From Larus michahellis (Eukaryota > Chordata > Aves > Charadriiformes > Laridae): a DNA stretch of 64,000 nt. Below, piece after piece: positions 1-13,700 of this stretch; positions within the stretch are counted from its first letter, which is position 1, and every line of letters begins with the position of its first letter. The notes beneath the pieces are model-generated. The model did not search any database and had not been told where the DNA came from. It saw nothing but the letters and a program-made list of their open reading frames with translations. Made by a program: the position numbers and the translations under genes. The stretch spans positions 55,457,962 to 55,521,961 of the forward strand of contig NC_133930.1 of the NCBI RefSeq assembly GCF_964199755.1, given 5' to 3'.

Positions 1-37
1 AGGTCCCTTCCAACCCAACACATTCTATGATTCTGCT
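1..37 (+). mobile_element. CR1 LINE tail cut by the window edge
   Basis: GGTCCCTTCCAACCCAACAC followed by ATTCTATGATTCT is the terminal part of a plus-strand CR1 copy. The rest lies outside the window. Confidence 0.7.
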
Positions 38-1227
38 TCCCTGTGTTCATGCTTCTCTTGGATTTTCATTCAAACTAATGTAAATCAGTGCTGATGCACT
101 GCTCCAACCTCAGTGTGAATCCTTATTGAAGGTGCCACAGCTCAGTGGGAAAGTCCTACAATCTCCTCAAGCTTTTCATGCTGGAGCTATAATATCAGGT
201 GGTGAGGACAGAGGGGACAACAGGAGGTTAGAAACAGAACCAGCCAAACAACCCGAAACATTCTTTATGTAAAGGACTCTCCTCCTCTTTTGAAATATTC
301 CACCTTTCCAACAAGCAAATCCAAGCCATTGAACCACTCTTCATCATGAAGAAAATAATGCAGAGTCTAGTTCTGAACCTTAGTGCCTGGTCAACATCTC
401 CTGTTAGTGTTTTAGGCAAGTCCCGTCATTATATGATGAAAACCACAAAATCTTATTTTTTCAATTAGAGACAGCACCTAATTTTATTTTCAGCTTTTGA
501 CGCTCACTTGAACACCTTCAAGATCTACATGCTGACAGAGAGAGGGGCGTTCATCCAAAGGAGAGAATGGAATGTCAGGAACATTTCTCCAATTAATATG
601 AAATTATATCCAGACTTTCACCCCGGTAGCATTAAAAAGGAAATTGCAGATGTTATATCTGCCATTTAAAGAACTTTATGTGGAGACTGGTGTCATTTTT
701 CTCTCTGCTATTCTGTGTTTGGCTGCACAGGGCTGTGTGTATATATATGTGTGTATTTGCCTTTCCAGTGGAAAGAATTCAAAAACATAAACAAGGGAGC
801 CTAAGGATATTTTTGTTGGAATAAAAGAATTCGTGGCACAGTTTCTGCTTATGTAATTCAGCAGCTGGCAGCAGTCAGCAAAAAGACGAATTCCCAGTTC
901 TCTTGAAAGCACCTGCTCTTTCAGGCAAGGTGCCTTAGTGGAATCAGACCTGAATCCAATAACTACAGCATATGGTTATGTTGTCAAGGTCTGATAATGT
1001 TCGATAATAAAGCACATAAGGATTACACTGTTTGGCCCAGGATCCCAGAGGCCTTTGAAATGCCTAAGTCTCATTAATCTGAATAGGAATTATGTATTTA
1101 AATACCTTTGAATATCTGGACCTTGAACACGAGTCTCAATCATACTCTGTTGTTGCAAGTGTTCAGTCAGAGAGAGATGGCTGCATTTCTGTGAATCATG
1201 TTCTCCAGAGGCTTACAGGGCCTGTTA
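38..1227. other. Intergenic, nothing recognised except a TG/TA repeat
   Basis: AT-rich sequence with short frames only. A short alternating GT/AT stretch occupies 734-756. No exon, RNA gene or transposon is evident. Confidence 0.6.
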
Positions 1228-1525
1228 TCACAGAATCACAGAATGGTAGGGGTTGAAAGGGACCTCTAGAGATCATCTAGTCCAACCCCCCTGCCAGAGC
1301 AGGGTCACTTAGAGCAGGTTGCACAGGAACGCATCCAGGCGGGTTTTGAATGTCTCCAGAGTTGGAGACTCCACCACCTCTCTGAGCAGCCTGTCACAGT
1401 GCTCTGCCACCCTCAAAGTAAAGAAGTTCCTCCTCATGTTTAGATGGAACTTCCTATGCACAAGTTTGTGCCTGTCACCTCTTGTGCTGTCATTGGGCAC
1501 CACTGAAAACACTGTTATGTCAATA
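1228..1525 (-). mobile_element. CR1 LINE 3' fragment
   Basis: The plus strand begins ATCACAGAATCACAGAATGG, the inverted CR1 tail, then reads on the minus strand into the ORF2 C-terminus (LNMRRNFFTLRVAEH, VVESPTLETFKTRLDAFL). Upstream end judged from loss of resemblance near 1525. Confidence 0.8.
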
Positions 1526-4500
1526 TCACCATTAATTACAGTGAACTCCTTTTCCTTTGACAAACTTCATGCTCCAGTCAGTTCCTGTAAATCAAAGAAC
1601 ATTTATGCAAAGCATGGGACTGGTTGCACATCATTTGCATAGTCCCTGAAACTGGCAGTATGATTTCCCTACTGTGTATAAGAAGAAGATATAACTACAG
1701 CAGTTTTCTGGCAACACCTTAGCACCATCAGCTCATCTCTAAAGCATCTCAACAAGCCCTAAGAAATGCATAACCATCAACCCTTTGGATGAGGCAAATG
1801 TGGTTATAGAGCCTTTCCCTACTCTCTTCAAGAGACAATTTCTGATAGTGAGAAATTACTGACCTCTCTCAAAGGGAGCACAGAGTCAGTTTGAGCTCCA
1901 TTCCATGGGGACCTGAAAGAGTTCACCATTCCTTCCCACCTGGAAGAGAAGCTGATGGTGCACGATTATCATTTGAACACAGATGCCTGAGAAGGGGAGG
2001 TTCAGCAAAAACATGGTCTGTGAAAGAGTGAACAGAAGGAGCCAGGACTGCCCAATTGACAGGTTCGATGACACCATCCGTATTCTGCCAACCCTTCCGG
2101 ATGCTGGCAGAAAGGGTTGGAACAAGGTCACCAGTAGTGCCATCAGGGTTTGGTAGCTGGCCTGCTGGTAGTATACCCTCCTCACAACCCAGCAGACTCC
2201 CAGCCTGACCATGCAAGATCAACATTCCTTGCAATCCAGGTATAACTGCTCTAGCAAGGGTCAGTGGAGCCAGTTGCTAGAAGAGGAGACACAATTGCGA
2301 AGTGGAGGGCCTGGCGTTCAGACAAAGCTGTACTGCTGCAGCTCAGCAAGTTATATGCTACCTGAGCTGTTGAAAAGGAACTGCATGCATTCGTGGTGTA
2401 CACAAAAGGGGGTTAAAATAAGCCAAACGGCAGCATGTTTGTAGCAGGCTAAGGGGACATGCTCGCCCTTTCGCTAGCCATGACCTAGTGCTTCTTCCGC
2501 TGTTGTTTGTTATCTACAGTTGCACCACTGTAAGCCTGAGCTCTTAGGAGCACAGCTACTTTCAGAAGGATTTGCCTGAGAACTTTTGAGAAGGGCTCCT
2601 ACATCTCCTTCTGGGTGGAAAGAATCTCCCCTGGTACAGGATAGCAGCGGATAACCTGGGAGAAGCAGGGAAGCTTCTGGAATCTGTGCCTCTGACAGTA
2701 TAAAATATATGTGTAAGAGATGCTCTGGACTCAGGGCAAACAGCAAAACAAAAGCAAAAGCCAGCCAAACCACACAAAGGGAAGCTCTTGCACAGGTAAA
2801 GGAATGAAAACTACTGGAGTCAAGACCAAAATAAATATTGCTGATTTCAGTAGTTGTAATCCCTCAATTGAAAACAACAACAAAGCTGCCAGGAAATGCA
2901 GTCATATCTTGGCTCTAGACCAGTCTGTCACATACTAACTCATATGCTGTCAGTATAGAAGGACATACTATGAGTCAAAGGGCTAATTGCAAGCAAAAAC
3001 TGACAAGAGAAGGGATAGGCTAGCAGTACGCAGTAGATTTCCAGCTGCAAGAAGGCAAGTTATGATATTTTCTTGTTTGCTGTCTTTCAACAGAAAGGAA
3101 CTGGCATGCTTTCAACAAGAAAGATAGGCAATTCATCTAAAAGTGATGGGAAAGAAATGTCTCCCCATACTGCACATCATTAACCTGTGGAGTTGGCTGT
3201 TGCAACATATCCCTGAGGCTAACCAGAAAAACAGATTAAAGATTGTAAAAAATCTGAAATATTTATACATCTAATGGAAAAAAGTGTAATTACATGAGAG
3301 AGAACAGGCATTATTTATGGAAAGGGTAAAAGGACTTCTGCCGTGGCATACAAAGTGACATCCTAAGAGACAGAAATTTCTTCTCAAATTTGGTCATTAT
3401 TTACTGTGAGGTTCCTGCAACTTTACCTGGAGCAACAGACCTAGTCACGGTCGGAAATGAGACATTGGGCTAGAGATAATACTAATACCAGCAATTCAAG
3501 GAGTGAAAGGTGTTTCCTTGAGTTTATCTTTCAAGATGAAAATATTAAAAAGTAAAAATACTACTCACAATTTCCTCAGAGCTAAATATTCCTCCATAAG
3601 AGAACAAACAAGCTAAGTTAGCTCAAGTCACCATTAGGGTAAGCTATTTTTTGGGGTTGCTTTTTTAATTTACAGTCACCTTAAGTTTGGCAGAGGAAGG
3701 GAATAGGATGGGACCTCTTTGACCTCCTTTAAAAGGTCAAAACACTTATGAAGTGCTAAAATAAGGATCTTAGGCTCAGTGTCTACATGAAAAGTTGCAG
3801 TCATTTAACTGAGTAAATTTGATCTTGCTAAATCAGTACCAGCTCCTAATGTGTTTGCAATGGCCTTCAATCAGCTGAACTTAGTTCACTAAATAAACAA
3901 GTTAAATCAATGTGATTACAAACCAATCTGTAAATCACTTTGGATTATCTACCAATATTAACAACTGCAGAGTTGCATCTTCTCAGCTGAATTGAGTCAG
4001 CCAACAACATACATTTTCTTTGCCTCTTGCAATTTGAAGTAACAAGCCAGTTGACACTGCAGTCACGAGCCATCTCAAATACAAAGCACATGGTTCAGCC
4101 AAAACCTCACTTCAGGATTTGAGGTTGTTTCAGAGCTGCTCCTTTTGACTTATCCATAGCTGTGTCTAACAGGTAAATAAAGTTCTCCTATGATACCTTG
4201 AGAAGCATCTCAAGGGTATGATAGCTATGAATGTTTTCTTCCTTACAGGAATTACAGGATCACGGAGAAGTCGCATCCCTTAATCTGGTAGCTGTTCTCT
4301 TGCCAAGGGCAGCCTGGGGCACACTTTGCCCTCCTTGCTGCAAGGGCACGCAGCTGACTCATGTCCAGCTTGCTGTCCGCTAGGACCCTGCTTCTGCTAA
4401 TTCCGCTGGATCAGCAACTGTTCATGCACGCAGCTGTATTGCTGTACAAATCCCTAAAATAAGCATTCTTACCCATAGCCCCATTTGGGAAACTGAAATG

Positions 4501-7039
4501 GGAAGCATCTGTGTTACACCCAAAAAAAAAAGGCAGAGGGGAAAAAAAAAAAAAAAGGTAATACACTGAGGCAGTTGGTAAATTCAGTCAGTAATTCTAC
4601 AACTTGGAATTCGGACAGACCAATGAAACTTTGGGTGGAATCAAGTTTAGGCATCTGCTATGTAAATTCCTGTCCCTGGACAAATTGTCCAGATTTCCTT
4701 CTTATTCTGGAAAGTGGAACAGATATGTGGGACGATGCCTTTCATTTCAGCTGCATTGCAAGAGAATTACAGAAATATGTGGGAGCACCCTAGGAAACAG
4801 AGTCTCCTGCTAGCCTTAGATCTCATGTTGCAGAACAGCTAGATTGGTTAGAGGAATTGTGTCCTATTTCTCTCTGTCTGGAAAGGAAGATTTGACAAAC
4901 AGCTCAAGGCAGCCTTTTTGTTTTCCCTCCTTCATCTTTCTCAGGATTTTTTTGAACACAACCAGGCGAGGTAGAGCTGCTGCCCCAAGTCCAATCCTCA
5001 AAGATTCAGATCTCAGAAACAGCCCTGAGATCCTCTGGTGCCCTTTAGGTAGCTCTGAAATGCCTCCCCTTCCCTGCTCTGCTCCAGCTCACCTGCGGTC
5101 CCAGCAGCAGTTGTTGTGTGTTCAACTCACTCCCCGCTGCTGGAAGCTGTCCTGCCTGTCCTGCCTTCCCCTGCAGCAGCACTGAGCTGTGTGAAGGGAG
5201 AAAAGAAAGTTTCTAATATTTAGAAGCAAATTTGCATAGGTGTGAATGACTACGTGCTACATTTGAGCTACCTTTCATGCAGTAGTAAAGATCCGTAAGG
5301 GAAAGTCAATACTTTTGTACCATCTCTGTGGCACTGCTGTAGACGAAAAAGCAATGTTAGCACCCCTTCTTAGGCCAGGCTGCAGAGGTCTACTGCTTAA
5401 AAGATAACAAGCTATATACCATCGCTTTTTTGCACAACACAACCTTAATTCACTTCATGCTAATCATACACATGAACACAACCCATTTCTCCTTTATTAA
5501 TTGAACACTGTGTAATAAAAAAAAGTGAAAGAACAACAAGGAAAACGTAAAAAAAATAAAAAATTAAAAAGTAGGAGAAAGGAACTTATGAGGTTTATGT
5601 CTGTCGACAATGGTAACGCTTGCATGAATGTGAAAAAGTTGAAAGCTAGAAGATCTGTAATCCGGAGAGACCGGTAAAGACATGGTACTCGCAGATAGCT
5701 CCCTTAATACAAGTTATTCTTCTTTGGGAGCATTCTGTATTAAATAAAACATATGAGAGATATCTCAGGACACAGCTGAAAGTAAGAGGCTTCACTTCCT
5801 GACGAGGCCAGCATTACTATCATAATGTACCAGCAGGACACTTTGCTGGATGAAGCAAGTTAGTTATCCTCAAAGATTCAGACCACAGAAGAAAGCAATA
5901 AATAAGCAAATAAAGCTTCCTGGAGCTTTTCAAACACTTGAATTTGAGCAGCTGTATTGAAAATTTATTACTTACAAGATTGAATTACTGTGTCTTTCTC
6001 AGTGTAACTGTTATCCACATAGAGAGCTGATAATCTGATATTCAGCTGGGCTTGAAGAGGAAGCACAGCCCTGTGGGAGATGTGGACATCCAGAGTGACA
6101 GCTGAAGGAACAGACCAAAATGCTGCCTGTCACCTACATGTAGGCAACTAAATCATATCACAAATGAGTGGCTTAACATTCGTCTTAATTTCAGCTCTTG
6201 AGCGCATATTAAATGAAGGTGAGAAGCTCTAGGGAACATGCTGTCCCACTGCTTCCACACCACTCCTTCAGGAGACACTGCAATCAGATCTTAAATAACA
6301 TCCAGCTCCTTTGGATGTTGTCTCTGTTCCCACCCACTTCATCTGCTGGTGTTCATGCTGCACCAGCAATGTTGTCTGGTCTGGAAGCAGCCAGGCAGGG
6401 GGCAAGCCACATCCATAGTTTACCTACTGCTATGACAACAAAAATATTGCATTGATAAAAAATTTATGCTTCATATTTATTCACTATTTTCTATAATTTT
6501 ATGGGGGAAACTGAAGGCTTTTGGTTTTTAAGTTATATACTTTCTTCCTAAAATACAACTAGTGCCCTCTGTACTTTGTTATCTTGTAATAAATAAACAC
6601 AGAAACTAAGTAGGCCTTCCACTGGTCTAAAGTCATCGATAATTTGAACTAAAAAATCTAGTTATTTGACTCAAAAAACAGGAAAGTTGATCCAGGACTA
6701 GGACTATAAATTGAGACACAAAAGAACTAAATGGAGTTTCTTGGATCTTATGTAGATTTCATATGTGATTTTTGATTGGATCACCAAATCTTCCTAGTCT
6801 TCAGCTTTAGATTTGACCAGTTTTCCTTACATTCATTAATTTTCTTTATGTCTACCCTGTTCATTTCTCCCCAGCCCATACAAAAATACCTAGTTTTGAC
6901 GCAGACTTCATTCAGAGACTTTTTTTTCTTGTTTTGAAACCAAATTAGAAAAAGCTCATGTGAAACAGCTGGAATTGCTTGACTGCTGGTTTTGTATTAC
7001 AGATTACTCTTCCTGGCCAGCTCTACTAACCAGCCCTCT
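1526..7039. other. Intergenic, nothing recognised
   Basis: AT-rich, with A-runs at 4522-4531 and 4542-4556 and a purine-rich patch near 5517-5580. Two overlapping minus-strand frames of just over 100 codons at 1886-2234 show no family resemblance; the longer-starting one begins on TTG. Confidence 0.55.
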
Positions 7040-7387
7040 CGCCAGAGAAAAGGAGGCTGAAGGGAGACCTTATCACTCTCTACAACTACCTGAAAGGAGG
7101 TTGTAGAGAATTGGGAGGCAGTCCCTTCTCCCAGGAAACAAGCAATAGGAAAAGATTTAGATTGGATATTAGGAAAAATTTCTACACCAGAAGGGTTATT
7201 AAGCAGTGGAAGAGGCTGCTTAGGGAAATGCTGTAATCGCCATCCCTGGAGGGATTTAAAAGATGGGTAGACGTGGTGCTTAGTGATGTGGTTTAGTGAT
7301 GGTCTTGTCAGGGTTAGGTTGATGGTTGCACTTAATGATCTTAAAGATCCCTTCCAACCTAGACAATTCTATAATTCTATGATTCCA
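7040..7387 (+). mobile_element. CR1 LINE 3' fragment
   Basis: Sense-strand copy: the end of ORF2 (GAGAAAAGGAGGCTGAAGGG and on) continues through the conserved CR1 3' region and closes with the tail ATTCTATAATTCTATGATTC at about 7368-7387. The frame is broken. Confidence 0.85.
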
Positions 7388-10301
7388 TTCCACTCCCTAC
7401 TGTAAAATGGGTTTATCATGCCTTGATCTGTACAGATGTTCAGGTTAGCAGCTATGTCCTGCTTTTGCCATTGACTGCTGTCTCATCTTTCCTGGAGAAG
7501 ATGACATTCAGATGGTGCCACAGTACTTACCTTTGGGAAACTAATACATTAACATATTAATATTATATTATTATAATTATAAGTAATGGTTTCTACTTCT
7601 TACAATTATTATTTATAACAATAACTAATAATAATTGTTACTAACCACTACTTACCAAGTTGGTTCACTTTGGGTTTGCACGGAAGGAAGATCTCAACCC
7701 ACACCTAATCCCAGATTATAAATGTTCACTCTAGACTTCAGCATAATAAATCACTGTTTGCAAGGTATAAACTTCTTGGCTGGCAAGTGAGAAATTGAAC
7801 TGGAGTTTACAGGGTTAGAAGGATGTGCTACACTCGTGGGAGGAATACACAGCCTGTTTACGTGAGGATAAGCCAAACCTCAGGAGTGCAGAAAGAATTA
7901 GTGGACTTCAGGAGATTATTATCTTGCCTCGTGCATGGTGAGTTGTTGGTTCCTGGTCCCAAACTACAGTTGACTAAGGGCTCCCACAATCCCAAATTAC
8001 ATCCCAGAGTAAAAAAGCCTATGCATCATGGCTGTGTCTGCTGGGCAGTGTTATGCGAAGCACTGTACATCATCAGCAGCTGCATAATCTGGAATGTGAA
8101 AGCTCAAAGCTCATTGCTTTACATGTTCCTCATAAATGGAAAAGATAAAACAACACAAACCATTTTAAACAGCTTAGTATTTTTAGACAATCAAGTTCTC
8201 CTTTCAAGGTTCAGTTGTAATTCTACTCCTGTGTGCCATTACAGGAGCTTTTTTTTACAACAGTTCTGTTAAACCCCAAAGACAGATCCTGTCTGAATGT
8301 AATGTTCGGCTTCTGAGTTACAGGCATTTTCTCCACACAGTAGAGCAATGAATCAAAGTACTTAAATTGAGACGGCTGTAATATTTCACAGTCCTGCTGG
8401 AGACAGAAACACAGTAGCCACATTGCAAACAGACCTGTTTCTTCGTGGTCCTGTCAAAGGCCATGCAAGATGCACTTGTATCTCTCTTTAGCATGGAAGC
8501 CCATAAAACATACCACAAATGTAAATCTAAGCTCTGCATAAGTGTTTTCAGGACCGGAACATGAAGATTTTTAGGTGAGTTCTAGAGTGTCATGGCGCAG
8601 CAAATAAAATACTGCAAACTTTCTGATTCTCACTCAGAAATGGTCTGTGGGTTTGCAGTGTTTGAGGGAAAATGTGGAATTTCAATTCATTGAAGTGTTT
8701 GTCTGTTTGGTTTTTTTTTTGCTTTTAAATTTGCCCACAGAAGTTGTAGCAACACCACACTATTTTGAAACTTAGGACAGGGAAAATTATCGGACATCTT
8801 AGATGCTGTGTAAATCGCACTTCTTCATTTTTTTTTCCTTCACTTTTTTTGTTAAATGACATGTCCTAGGCAATTAGACAAACTGGAATTTTTACAAGTT
8901 ACTTTTCAAATATTCTCAAGAGCGCAGTTCACATCATGCAGGCTTTTTATCCTGGAAATGAAAACTAATACTGATTGATTGCACCTCACTGTAACACAAC
9001 TTACATAACAGAAATATGACAGAAAACTTTCCTTGATAAATTACGGGCTTTGTTTGAGAAGAAAATGTTTTTTATATCACCTGGCTAAAGTTTCACTGTT
9101 GCTCACAGGAAGGACTCCTCCAGTGTGCCTCACCCATTGATAGAAACAAATATGGCTCAATTAAACTCTGCTATCCTGCAGCTGAGTAATTATGTCTTCC
9201 AACAAGTAGATTAATAAAATAACTGGTGTCATTCAAGAACAAGACTTGGTTTACTGGCTCTACGTTCATGCATTCCAGATCACCCTCAAAAGTACCATCT
9301 TGCAAAAGGCTGTCTTGCTGAGACAGCACCTAGATGTTCCCTGAAGTCTTGCCTTGTACTACTGGTCTACGAAATCATAGTAAATGAGTCTTACTCACAG
9401 GACAGCAGGAAACACTGAGCAGCGCAGATGTAAAGCCATGCCTTTTACTAATAAGAGAGTGAAGAATATGTATCTGCAGCACAGCCCTGAGCTACGTTCA
9501 TTTCAGCACACCATCCCCCCCTTATCAACTCTCCAAAATGTTATAAATCACAACATTTACTTTCTACCCAAAGGAGGATATCTGTGTTGACATCTAGATC
9601 ACTCAAGTACTGGTTTTAAATCTGCATGCTAGTGCGGATCCAACCACTACCCCTGGTACAATACTCCAGTATTTGTTGCAGCTCAGTCTTGGGGACATTT
9701 AAAAAGCAGAAATTAAAATACAGTTAATCTCAAGTTTTTCTTTGATAGTTCAGTTAAGTCAGCACATAAACCCTACCTTTCAAGAAGTGGGACTGAACAT
9801 ACTTACTGGCAAAGAAAAGGTCCTCAGGTTGCAAAGAAGCAGAATTACAGTCTTCATTCTCTGAATTGCTATCTGCATGAAAAAAAACCAATATTATTCT
9901 TTCTCTCCTACATGCTTTCAGGAGAGCATAGCCTGTTATTACTTTCAACCCCGTATATCCCTGCAGCAAGTGACTTCTGCACTCCAATCTCAGGCAGTAC
10001 CAGGTTGTGCCTGAATCAAACACGTTTACCTACAAAGAGCTTCAGGTGTTTGCAGTGTCATGAGCACCCTCTCCAATTTAAACACTGCACAACAGACCAG
10101 CCAGAAATTATTTGGGTTTTGCCCACCACCCAATGCTTAATCAGTTGCATTATCAGTCACACACATCATTATGTCTCAGAAGTGTCTCCCGCTCAAAACC
10201 AAAACTCCTCTAAAAGAAACCCAGGAAAAAAAGGATGACGCAAACTTCAACAAGTATCACTCTGCATGTATCAGGGGAAGGCCACAAAAAAAAGGTATGA
10301 C
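7388..10301. other. Intergenic with AT-rich patch
   Basis: Contains a very AT-rich patch at about 7541-7660 with a 12-bp inverted repeat (7602-7613 and 7627-7638), and an isolated ATG-initiated frame of 149 codons at 7823-8272 with no recognisable domain. Otherwise featureless. Confidence 0.55.
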
Positions 10302-10738
10302 AGAATCATAGAATCATTTAGGTTGGAAAAGACCTTTAAGATCATCAAGTCCAACTATCCACCTAGCACTGACAAAACCATCACTAAACCATGTCTCTAA
10401 GGACTACGTCTACGTGTCTTTTAAATACCTCCAGGGATAGTGACTCAACCACTTCCTTCGGCAGCCTGTTCCAATGCTTGACAACCTTTTTTGGTGAAGA
10501 AATTTTTCCTGATATCCAATGTAAATCTCCCCAGGCACAACTTGAGGCTGCTTCCTCTTGTTCTATCAATTATTACTTTAGAGAAGAGACCAACACTCAC
10601 CTCACTCCAGCCTCCTTTCAGGTAGTTATAGAGAGTGATAAGGTCTCCCCTCAGCCTCCTTTTCTCCAGGCTAAACAAGCCCAGCTCCCTCAGCTGCTCC
10701 TCATAAGACTTGTGCTCAAGATGCTTCATCATTTGTAC
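10302..10738 (-). mobile_element. CR1 LINE 3' fragment
   Basis: The plus strand opens with AGAATCATAGAATCATTTAG, the reverse complement of the CR1 3' tail. On the minus strand it encodes the ORF2 C-terminus ([30 protein letters not shown]-like residues) with frameshifts. 5'-truncated, as is usual for CR1. Confidence 0.85.
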
Positions 10739-13700
10739 ATGACACTTCCATGTGGAAACTGAGCAAAATATGTTCTAGGAAACTCCCAACACAGTTTCAC
10801 AGCGTATGCTAGGGATCCATTTCCTATCAACAAAACAGGTTGATTTTGCAGCTAATGCTTTCAGCTGACACTTTTCCCATTCAAGATGTTAAAAGTCTTC
10901 ATCAAAAGTTTCATTATTTTGCTACAGTGGCTACCAACATCAGAAGATTTTCCCAATTTTGTTCTGAATTCTACTAAAGGTTTTAAATGCTTCTAACTAG
11001 CAATGGTGCAAGCCCTTCTTTTTTAGGCTAGAATCTGGCCTTTAGCATTCTTGAAATAGGTCTTCTTGTGGAACACATAGACATAAGAGCTTCAAAGGTC
11101 AGTATAATCAGTTTACATGCTCTAAAGTGGATTCTTCCATTGCCATTGTTGGTCCAGTAACATTCTTGGGATAAGATTCTTTATACTAGAATGAAGTCAG
11201 ATTGGCCAACATCCAGAGCACTGTGGCAGGGATTCATGTCACCTAACTTCAAACATCTAAAAATTAGGCAACTAGACTAAACTAAGAGTCAGGGCTCTCT
11301 CTAAACTCATCATCTCAGACAAGATGGCAGAATGTCAGGGAGGTATTCATCCCAGTTTTCTGAGAACAAAGTGATTTGGCACCTGGAGCTAAGTAGAGAC
11401 ATAGCTTTTAGTGGTCTTAAGTTTGGTCAGCAGATCCCCTTTCCAATTAGTTCAAAATTAAAATATAAAACTAATAAGTTTGTGTTAAACAGCATTGATC
11501 ATCTCAGCCATCACCAAGCAGTGTCAGAAAACCTTGGAGGCCCATATTTTAGCTTTTAATGGCAATCAACAGTAAGTCTGTAAAAAAGGGTGAAATCATT
11601 TCAAAGAATTAAAAAGTCCATCTAATTCTAGAGTGAGGCAATTGGCTGTAAAGCTGTAATATCTCACATGTTAAGCATGTGCTTTTAAATAAAGCAACCA
11701 CTGACAATGCATGTCTGAACAGGAGGAAAGGAAGGTGGGCATGAAGCTATAGCTGAGGGTTTGTAAGCACACAGGATGAAGGAAGGCAGCAGGTGTACAC
11801 AAACACCCTGCAAAGGTACAGTGTGTTGCTGGCCCCTGGGGCAACCAGGATGCGATATAGGAGAGTCATTTTTCATCGGCCTGCTTCCTACCTAGGCTGT
11901 TATTACCTTGTGCCACAGGCTTTAATGACAAGTGTGGAAGTGTTGTCATTTCGAAAGACAGGCAGATCTGAATTCAAAACAGTCTAAAAACATTATCAGA
12001 CTTTGGACAACTGGACAATCAAAAGATGGCCAGGAGATGTGATCACCCTGGTCTTTATAAAAATCAGCTCTAAACACATTCAGTGCCATGGTTAAGAATG
12101 AACATGCAGGTTCACTGCCCTTGAACTTTCTTGCTAAGTGACATGATTACAGGGCCAACTGTCTTTTGTGCTTTTGTTCTGAAAGCAGGAGTAGTCCTAT
12201 ACTGGGGATCTTTAGCCTGGGAATGGAGCACAGTACAAAGGTGCCCCAGGCAGAGGTCTAGCCATGACACTTTCAGCATGATCCTGTGCTCATATGGCTC
12301 TACTCTTTGAAGAACTACAGCAGTTGTGAGTTGGTGTGTCTGCGCTACGTTTGTCCATCGTGAAGAAACTACATGGTGGAGAAACATAGTGTAGACACTT
12401 GGATGTGCTCAGGAAGTATGTCTCTGCCAGAAGATCACCTCTTATGACAAGAAGTACCAGAACAGGCTGAAGTGACCATGCTTTCACCCTCAGTACTCTT
12501 TGTAGGAGATGCCTTTCTTTTTCTTTAGGTTCAGAATGATTGTTACAATTGCCTCTGAACAAAATGTAAATTCGCCCTGCAGCCTTGGCCAGGGCATTTG
12601 TTCTGTTTGTTAACATGTCATCAGAACTGTTTTTGCTCTGTTCTCATGTGGATGAGCCGCCTTCTCTCTGCAGAAATCCAAGTTCAAGCTAGGAGCTAGG
12701 ATTTGCTCCCCTCCCTGTGGACAGTGCTGGGCATTGCACCTATTTTTGCAGGGCAGTCATGTGTCTTTTGGTGAACATCACAAAAATAATCCCACCAGTT
12801 CATCTGCTAGTAAAACCCATCACTCTGTTAATAGCACTAATCTTTCTGGTGATTACCAAAAGAGATTTAAAACTTGGCAGGCAGTACAAAATAGTTCCGT
12901 TTAATTTTCTAGAAAATAAAAACCATTACAAGTTCTAAGTTCACTGCGTTGGTCAGCCTTCTCTTTCCTGCCCTTTGATTCTGCATTCATTGGTGTGGAC
13001 AGCAGAATGCTCCCTCTTACCCTCCTCTTCTTCTCCCCGTGTGCCAAGAGCTGTCTGGAGGCAGAGAACAGGGTTCAAGAATGCCACCTGGTCATTTCAT
13101 GCCACCTCTGCCCTGAAAGTATGAAAGACTGCCCTGATGTGAGCACCTTAGCCTGCACAGCTTGTATATTGCCAAGGAAACAGTCAAGTCCCAAGGGAAT
13201 AGCTATGGGCATGAGAACAGGTTTTGGCCCAGTTTTGGTGTCAGTCCGTGCATGAATGCTTTGCTCCAGGAATAACAAGAGCAAGACAGCAAATCTCTTG
13301 GGCAGTTACACTAATTCCATGCAATAATCAGAAGGTCTGAATGCTGTGGTTACAACATAACAGCTCAACAGCGAACTGCTGGACTCTCTCACTAATGGTG
13401 CAGGCTCTCCTGACAAACGCGGGTCTCTCTGGGGCAAGATAAGGAGAGGTGGACCAACTAGGTCGACTATTCCCTTGGAAGCACTAGGAAAAGGTGAGAC
13501 AGAAGACACCCTGCAAATGCAGGATAAGGACCTAGGCGCTCTCTGCTGCTGCAAGGATGAAGTGTACAGGCTCAGCTGGCACTTGCAGTGTCTGCAAAAG
13601 GAACACGACTCACAGCTGGGATCAGGCCTGGCAAGGGTTCCTACTGCCCTGAAAAATCTTGCACGTGCTGAAGGAGTGAGCATCTCAAGCAGTTTATTTA

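Noticed and set aside
1886..2234. Two overlapping minus-strand frames of about 105 codons
   Set aside because: I considered a retroviral remnant, but no motif could be named, and the overlap in two frames suggests chance.
7602..7638. 12-bp inverted repeat with 13-base loop
   Set aside because: Made only of A/T-rich sequence in a low-complexity patch, so it is expected by chance.
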